Of a stretch of DNA of 64,000 nt, positions 59,755 to 64,000 are shown piece after piece. Numbering within the stretch: position 1 is the stretch's first letter; each line of letters begins with the position of its first letter. The DNA comes from Caldilinea sp. CFX5 (GTDB lineage Bacteria; Chloroflexota; Anaerolineae; Caldilineales; Caldilineaceae): NCBI GenBank assembly GCA_021405325.1, contig QWII01000032.1, forward strand, positions 1-64,000, given 5' to 3'. Under the pieces are notes generated by a model, which worked only from the letters and a program-made list of their open reading frames with translations, searched no databases and had not been told where the DNA came from. The position numbers were made by a program, and so were the translations under genes.

Positions 59755-60933
59755 CTAGGCTGACCAGAGGTGGGCGTATTTCAAGCCGGTGCCGGTGTTA
59801 AACAGGACGACGGTTTCGTCCGGCTTGATCCAGCCCTGCTCCAGCAAATGGACCTGCGCGGCCAGACAAGCGGCCCCTTCCGGCGCCGGGAAGATGCCGG
59901 TCTGCTTGCCCATGACATTCGCATAGTGCAACATGGCTGCATCAGGGACGGTGAGCGCTGTGCCGCCGCTGGCGCGCAGGGCGCGCAAAATCAGAAAATC
60001 GCCTACCGCCACCGGCACACGCAACCCATCGGCAATGGTTTTGGCCCCTTGCCAGAGTTCGGCGTGTTCCTCTTCCTGCTGGAAGGCGCGTACAATCGGC
60101 GCACAATTCTCGGCCTGCACTGTGACCATGCGGGGGCGTTTGCTGCCGATCAACCCCATCTGCTCCATCTCCTCAAAGGCTTTCCACATGCCGACCAGGC
60201 CGGTGCCGCCGCCGGTGGGGTAGATGATCACGTCGGGCAGGGTCCAGCCCATCTGCTCGGCCAGTTCGTAGCCCATCGTCTTCTTGCCTTCAATGCGGTA
60301 GGGTTCCTTGAGTGTGCTGACATCAAACCAGCCATACTTGGCGGCGCCTTCCCGCACCTTGGCGCCACAGTCGTTGATTAAGCCATCCACTAGCGTCACC
60401 TGCGCACCCAGCACTTTGCATTCAACTTGGAAGGTGGCCGGCACATCCTTGGGCATAAAGACGTAGGCCGGCAAGCCAACCGCTGCGGCATATGCGCTCA
60501 TGGCGCCTGCGGCATTCCCCGCGCTGGGAATTGCCAACTCTTTGGCCCCTAACTCATAGGCGCGACTGACCGCCATTGCCAACCCCCGCGCTTTAAAACT
60601 GCCTGTCGGGTTGAGCGATTCATCCTTGATCCAGGTGTTAGGGCAACCGATCGCCGTCCCTAGGCGACCGGCGCAGACCAGCGGCGTCCACCCCTCGCCC
60701 AGCATGATCATCGCGTCGCGCCGCTGTACCGGCAGCACCTCTTCATAGCGCCAGAGGGTGGTCGGTCGGCTCTTGAGCGCTTCTTTGGTCAAGCTCTGCG
60801 CCGCCTTTGGCAGATCATAGCGCACCAACAGCGGCCGGCTACAGGCCGGACAAAGATTGATCAGTTGATTGGCGGCATAAATGGCGCCACACTTCCCACA
60901 CTCCAGGTGGGTCATGGTTGATTTGGTTGTCAC
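59755..60933 (-). CDS. thrC: Threonine synthase
   Basis: A 392-residue PLP enzyme converting O-phosphohomoserine to threonine. An N-terminal Zn-ribbon (LECGKCGAIYAANQL and CPACSRPL) is followed by the PLP Lys in NPTGSFKARGLAM. The phosphate-binding segment is IPSAGNAAGAMSAYAAAVG and the glycine loop YPTGGGTGLVGMWKA. The class matches threonine synthases of Chloroflexota and archaea. It is the last gene of a string with the VOC and acyl-CoA ligase genes upstream. Confidence 0.9.
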   Translation of the reverse strand: MTTKSTMTHLECGKCGAIYAANQLINLCPACSRPLLVRYDLPKAAQSLTKEALKSRPTTLWRYEEVLPVQRRDAMIMLGEGWTPLVCAGRLGTAIGCPNTWIKDESLNPTGSFKARGLAMAVSRAYELGAKELAIPSAGNAAGAMSAYAAAVGLPAYVFMPKDVPATFQVECKVLGAQVTLVDGLINDCGAKVREGAAKYGWFDVSTLKEPYRIEGKKTMGYELAEQMGWTLPDVIIYPTGGGTGLVGMWKAFEEMEQMGLIGSKRPRMVTVQAENCAPIVRAFQQEEEHAELWQGAKTIADGLRVPVAVGDFLILRALRASGGTALTVPDAAMLHYANVMGKQTGIFPAPEGAACLAAQVHLLEQGWIKPDETVVLFNTGTGLKYAHLWSA

Positions 60934-60951
60934 AGGTTTCTCTTTCTGAGA

Positions 60952-61311
60952 CTACTGAATGGTTGTTATCTCTAGTAAATTGCCAAAGGGGTCGCGACAA
61001 AAATAGCGCGGGCGACCGGGAAGCGGTGGGCCGCCGACCACGGTGACGCCCGCGGCTTCCAGGCGCGACCGCAGCATTTCGACATCATCCACCGCCAGAC
61101 CGAAGTGACGGGCGGAATGATCTTGGCCGGTTGGCGCTTCGGCAAAGAGGTGCAATTCCGTTTCACCAGGAAACCGGAACCAAATCTCCTGTAACCCGTC
61201 TAGACTGGCCGGCGGCGCCACTTCGGCCAAGCCCAACAACGTACCATAAAAGTGCCGCGCCGCGTTTTCTTGTCCCGGTGGCATTGGCAAACTGACATGC
61301 TGTAATCTCAC
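60952..61311 (-). CDS. Glyoxalase/VOC-superfamily protein
   Basis: A 119-residue vicinal-oxygen-chelate fold protein with two beta-alpha-beta-beta-beta modules: LQHVSLPMPPGQENAARHFY, then HSARHFGLAVDDVEMLRSRL, ending in RYFCRDPFGNLLEITTI. Metal ligands are His in LQHVS and HFGLAV and Glu in LLEI. The substrate is unknown. The GTG at 61311, five bases after AGGGGG, is preferred over a start at 61371. It lies 18 bases before thrC and is probably co-transcribed. Confidence 0.82.
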   Translation of the reverse strand: MRLQHVSLPMPPGQENAARHFYGTLLGLAEVAPPASLDGLQEIWFRFPGETELHLFAEAPTGQDHSARHFGLAVDDVEMLRSRLEAAGVTVVGGPPLPGRPRYFCRDPFGNLLEITTIQ

Positions 61312-61385
61312 ATCCACCCCCTCACCTTGACTTCGACGAGCCGCACCCGACGGGGTCCCGCTACCAGGCACGCGTCGTTACCTTG

Positions 61386-63011
61386 TTACACCAACTTCCC
61401 CTCGGCGTACTGCTGTCGCAGCACCTTCTTGTCAAACTTACCCACGCTCGTCTTCGGAATAGCGTTGATCGTAATAACCTTATCAGGCAATTGGAACTTG
61501 GCAAAATAGTGGGATAGGTGTGCAAGCAACTCATCCGACGAGACGCTATCTACCCCTGGGGCACAGACCACACAAGCCAGCGGTCGTTCCGCCCAACGCT
61601 CATCGGGAACCGCGATGACGGCGGCCTCCATCACCTTGGGGTGGGCCATGAGGGCATTTTCCAGCGCCACACTTGAAATCCACTCGCCGCCGCTCTTGAT
61701 CAGATCCTTGGTGCGGTCGGTGATCTCCATGTAGCCGTCGGAACTGATGGTCGCCACGTCGCCGGTGCGGAACCAGCCGTCGGCGGTGAAGTTTTCGGCG
61801 GTTGGCTCGCGCTTGAAATAGCTGCGGATGACCCACGGCCCGCGCACCTGCACTTCGCCCATCGTTGTGCCATCCCACGGCAGTTCATGGCCTTCATCAT
61901 TGACAATGCGCATCTCGACACCGGGCACCATATAGCCCTGTTTGGCCTTAATGTCCCACTTTTCATGGTCAGACAAAGCCCGGTGATGGCCTTGCAGGTT
62001 GGAGACTGTCCCCAGCGGCGACATTTCGGTCATACCCCAGGCGTGCATAACGTTGACGCCCAGTTCCTTCTCATACCCCTCGATCAACGCCCGTGGCATA
62101 GCCGAACCGCCGACGACCAGGGCGCGGATGGTGGCGATATTGCGCGGGTTGGCTTTCAATTCGTGATAGAGACCGGTCCAAATTGTCGGCACCCCGGCCG
62201 CGACAGTGACTTTGTGTTCCTCGATCATCTCCGCTAGTGGCTTGGCCTGGAGATGCGGGCCGGGCATAATCAAGTCGGCGCCGGCGTAGATACAAGCGTA
62301 GGGCAGGCCCCAGGACATGGCATGAAATTGCGGCACGACGGCCAACACCGTATCTGCTTCGGTGATGCCCAACGAATTGGCTAAACAGACGCCCAAGGTG
62401 TGCAGATACATAGAGCGATGGCTATAGAGCGCGCCCTTCGGATTGCCGGTGGTGCCGCTGGTGTAACAAAGACCCATCGCCATGTGCTCGTCAGTCGATT
62501 TCCAGGTGTATTCTTCATTGGCGGCGGCCATTAAATCTTCATAGTGCAGCACATTGGGGAAGCTGGTAGTGACGCCTTTGGCGGCGTTGATCAACACAAT
62601 GTGGTGCACGCCGTCGATCTGCCCGGCCAGTTTTTCAAAGAGCGGGAGCAAGGTGCCATCGACAAAGATGACCTTATCCTCGGCATGGTTGATGATATAG
62701 GCCAGTTGATCCGGTGATAGGCGGATATTGAGCGTATGACAGACCGCACCGGCGCCGGGAATCCCATAGTACATCTCTAGATGTTGATAATTGTTCCAGG
62801 CAAAGGTGCTGACCCGGTCCCCCACGGTGACGCCCAGGCCCTCCAAGACATTGGATAGCCGTTTTACCCGCCGGTAAAAATCGGCAAAGGTATAGTGGTG
62901 GAACGTGCCGTTGGGTAACTTTGTCCAAATCTTTTTGTGGGGGAAGAGGCGCCGGCCATGTTCCAGGATGCGGTCCAGCGTAAGCTGATAGTTCATCATC
63001 AGACCCTGCAT
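61386..63011 (-). CDS. Fatty-acyl-CoA ligase (AMP-binding enzyme)
   Basis: A 541-residue ANL-superfamily enzyme activating a fatty acid to the acyl-adenylate and then the CoA ester. The AMP motif is [20 protein letters not shown]. The A5-type motif is [16 protein letters not shown], and [20 protein letters not shown] with [15 protein letters not shown] are the hinge segments. The C-terminal catalytic Lys is in [14 protein letters not shown]. Length and motifs fit medium- to long-chain fatty-acid ligases. AGGAG precedes the ATG at 63011. Confidence 0.9.
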   Translation of the reverse strand: MQGLMMNYQLTLDRILEHGRRLFPHKKIWTKLPNGTFHHYTFADFYRRVKRLSNVLEGLGVTVGDRVSTFAWNNYQHLEMYYGIPGAGAVCHTLNIRLSPDQLAYIINHAEDKVIFVDGTLLPLFEKLAGQIDGVHHIVLINAAKGVTTSFPNVLHYEDLMAAANEEYTWKSTDEHMAMGLCYTSGTTGNPKGALYSHRSMYLHTLGVCLANSLGITEADTVLAVVPQFHAMSWGLPYACIYAGADLIMPGPHLQAKPLAEMIEEHKVTVAAGVPTIWTGLYHELKANPRNIATIRALVVGGSAMPRALIEGYEKELGVNVMHAWGMTEMSPLGTVSNLQGHHRALSDHEKWDIKAKQGYMVPGVEMRIVNDEGHELPWDGTTMGEVQVRGPWVIRSYFKREPTAENFTADGWFRTGDVATISSDGYMEITDRTKDLIKSGGEWISSVALENALMAHPKVMEAAVIAVPDERWAERPLACVVCAPGVDSVSSDELLAHLSHYFAKFQLPDKVITINAIPKTSVGKFDKKVLRQQYAEGKLV

Positions 63012-63194
63012 AGGATTCTCCTTTGTCTAGCATGGATTGGTCAACAGTCAGTAGTAAGCCTACATGGGAAGCTTTCTTGTATTGTACACCAACGGTAGAC
63101 GAGTGGGCTAAAACAGCGAGGCGAACAGTGTCGGCTTGCGGCGATGATGACATGGAGAGAGCGGTTATAAGCGGGGTGACGCCTTCTTGTGTCG

Positions 63195-63259
63195 TGTAGG
63201 GACGGCTGAGTGTAGGGTGGAAAAAGACTGGCGCCTTCCCTAAACTCAATCGTCCCTAC
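63195..63259. terminator. Imperfect 22-bp palindrome after the PEP-hydrolase gene
   Basis: Bases 63195-63216 pair with 63238-63259 with a few mismatches, just beyond the stop of the partial gene. It is a probable terminator. The rest of 63012-63194 shows no gene. Confidence 0.55.
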
Positions 63260-63274
63260 GGGACGGGTTCAACT

Positions 63275-64000
63275 TTATCCAAAGTGGATGGCCTTAAACC
63301 GCCGTGCTTGCTCCTCAATCGCCGGCTCGGTTGCCAGCCGTTCAATGCTGGAGGCGCCAAAGAAGCCGGCGATCCCTTCGGTGTGTTCGAGGATGTATTG
63401 GGCATCCTGCGGCTCGGCAATCGGCCCGCCATGACAGAGGACAAGAATTTCCGGGTTGACCTTCACCGCCGCGTCGCGCATGGCCTGCACCCGTTTGGCT
63501 GATTCTTCCAGGGTCAAGGCCGTATGCGCGCCGATGGAACCCTTGGTGGTCAGCCCCATGTGCGGCACCAGCACATCGGCCCCCGCTGCCGCCATCGCTG
63601 CCGCCTCGTCGGGGTTGAAGACATAGGGGCAGGTAAGCATATCCAATTCGTGGGCCAGCCGGATCATATCCACTTCCAGGCCGTAGCCCATGCCGGTCTC
63701 TTCCAGCCCATCACGATAGGCGCCGTCGATCAGCCCGACGGTGGGGAAATTCTGCACGCCGTCAAAGCCCATCTCCTTTAACTGACGCAGAAAGATCGGC
63801 ATGAGGCGAAAAGGGTCGGTGCCGCAGACGCCGGCCAGCACCGGTGTGTGCTTCACAACCGGCAACACCTCGCGCGCCATATCGACCACAATGGCGTTGG
63901 CGTCACCATAGGGCATCATCCCCGCCAAACTGCCCCGCCCCGCCATGCGATAGCGCCCGGAGTTGTAGATAATAATAATATCGACCCCGCCTCGTTCACA
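63275..64000 (-). CDS. Phosphoenolpyruvate hydrolase-family TIM-barrel protein (5' part cut by window)
   Basis: At least 241 residues of a TIM-barrel protein of the PEP-hydrolase/Tm-1-C-terminal-like family. The frame is still open at base 64000, so the start lies outside. Typical parts are [60 protein letters not shown] and [38 protein letters not shown] follows, with an ending of RRFKAIHFG. In other genomes the gene sits near Tm-1/UPF0261 genes. The reaction is not well established. Confidence 0.85.
   Translation of the reverse strand, partial: CERGGVDIIIIYNSGRYRMAGRGSLAGMMPYGDANAIVVDMAREVLPVVKHTPVLAGVCGTDPFRLMPIFLRQLKEMGFDGVQNFPTVGLIDGAYRDGLEETGMGYGLEVDMIRLAHELDMLTCPYVFNPDEAAAMAAAGADVLVPHMGLTTKGSIGAHTALTLEESAKRVQAMRDAAVKVNPEILVLCHGGPIAEPQDAQYILEHTEGIAGFFGASSIERLATEPAIEEQARRFKAIHFG

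Overview
The window reads as a chromosomal segment of a filamentous-type Chloroflexota bacterium, probably of the Anaerolineae/Caldilinea side. This is an inference from gene content: Tat/lipobox sugar-binding proteins, DUF4058 and Uma2 proteins, AAA-ATPase-like/PD-(D/E)XK proteins, phytanoyl-CoA dioxygenases, a CrtO/CruF carotenoid set and a STAND-type retroelement target. No rRNA, tRNA or CRISPR array is visible. Most genes lie on the minus strand. Start codons generally sit behind AGGAG-like ribosome sites, and gaps between genes are often filled by long, near-perfect palindromes.

Layout. 1-1.4 kb: an IS4-type transposase. 1.6-11.3 kb: DedA, P-loop and phosphatase genes, a dienelactone hydrolase, an XRE regulator, two CorC/HlyC-type membrane proteins, a membrane sensor-like protein and a tRNA nucleotidyltransferase. 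11.3-17.2 kb: carotenoid genes (CruF-like hydratase, CrtYcd-type lycopene cyclase, CrtO-like oxidoreductase, glycosyltransferase). 17.2-21.1 kb: a serine hydrolase, an antitoxin with a dead PIN toxin, and small genes. 21.2-26.5 kb: a complete diversity-generating retroelement (DGR). 26.5-32.2 kb: DUF4058, a small toxin-antitoxin pair, a PhyH oxygenase, an Ldh-type dehydrogenase and an ATPase/nuclease. 32.2-40.3 kb: a class II lanthipeptide cluster with two identical precursors. 40.5-50 kb: a prohibitin-type protein and a sugar ABC transporter operon interrupted by nuclease-like genes. 50-64 kb: hydroxyacid dehydrogenase, ECF sigma factor, phosphoesterases, a CoxD/CoxE/XdhC-like maturation group, ClpP, threonine synthase, acyl-CoA ligase and a truncated PEP-hydrolase family gene.

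The most striking system is the DGR. A variable protein made of a STAND NTPase, a membrane segment and a C-terminal formylglycine-enzyme/C-type-lectin fold ends in a variable repeat (23493-23623). A template repeat (21406-21536) lies beyond the reverse transcriptase and the Avd accessory gene. Over 131 aligned bases the two differ at 14 sites, and every one is an adenine in the template sense strand. This is the hallmark of adenine-directed mutagenic retrohoming. The template is dominated by AAC/AAT codons that encode the diversified residues.

The second system is the lanthipeptide locus. Two copies of a roughly 580-bp cassette (terminator, palindrome, promoter, precursor) stand in front of lanM and of the C39-peptidase transporter lanT. 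The encoded precursors are identical and the DNA differs only at synonymous sites. In the palindrome the 11-base centre is inverted between the two copies. A hairpin after each precursor probably keeps precursor output above enzyme output.
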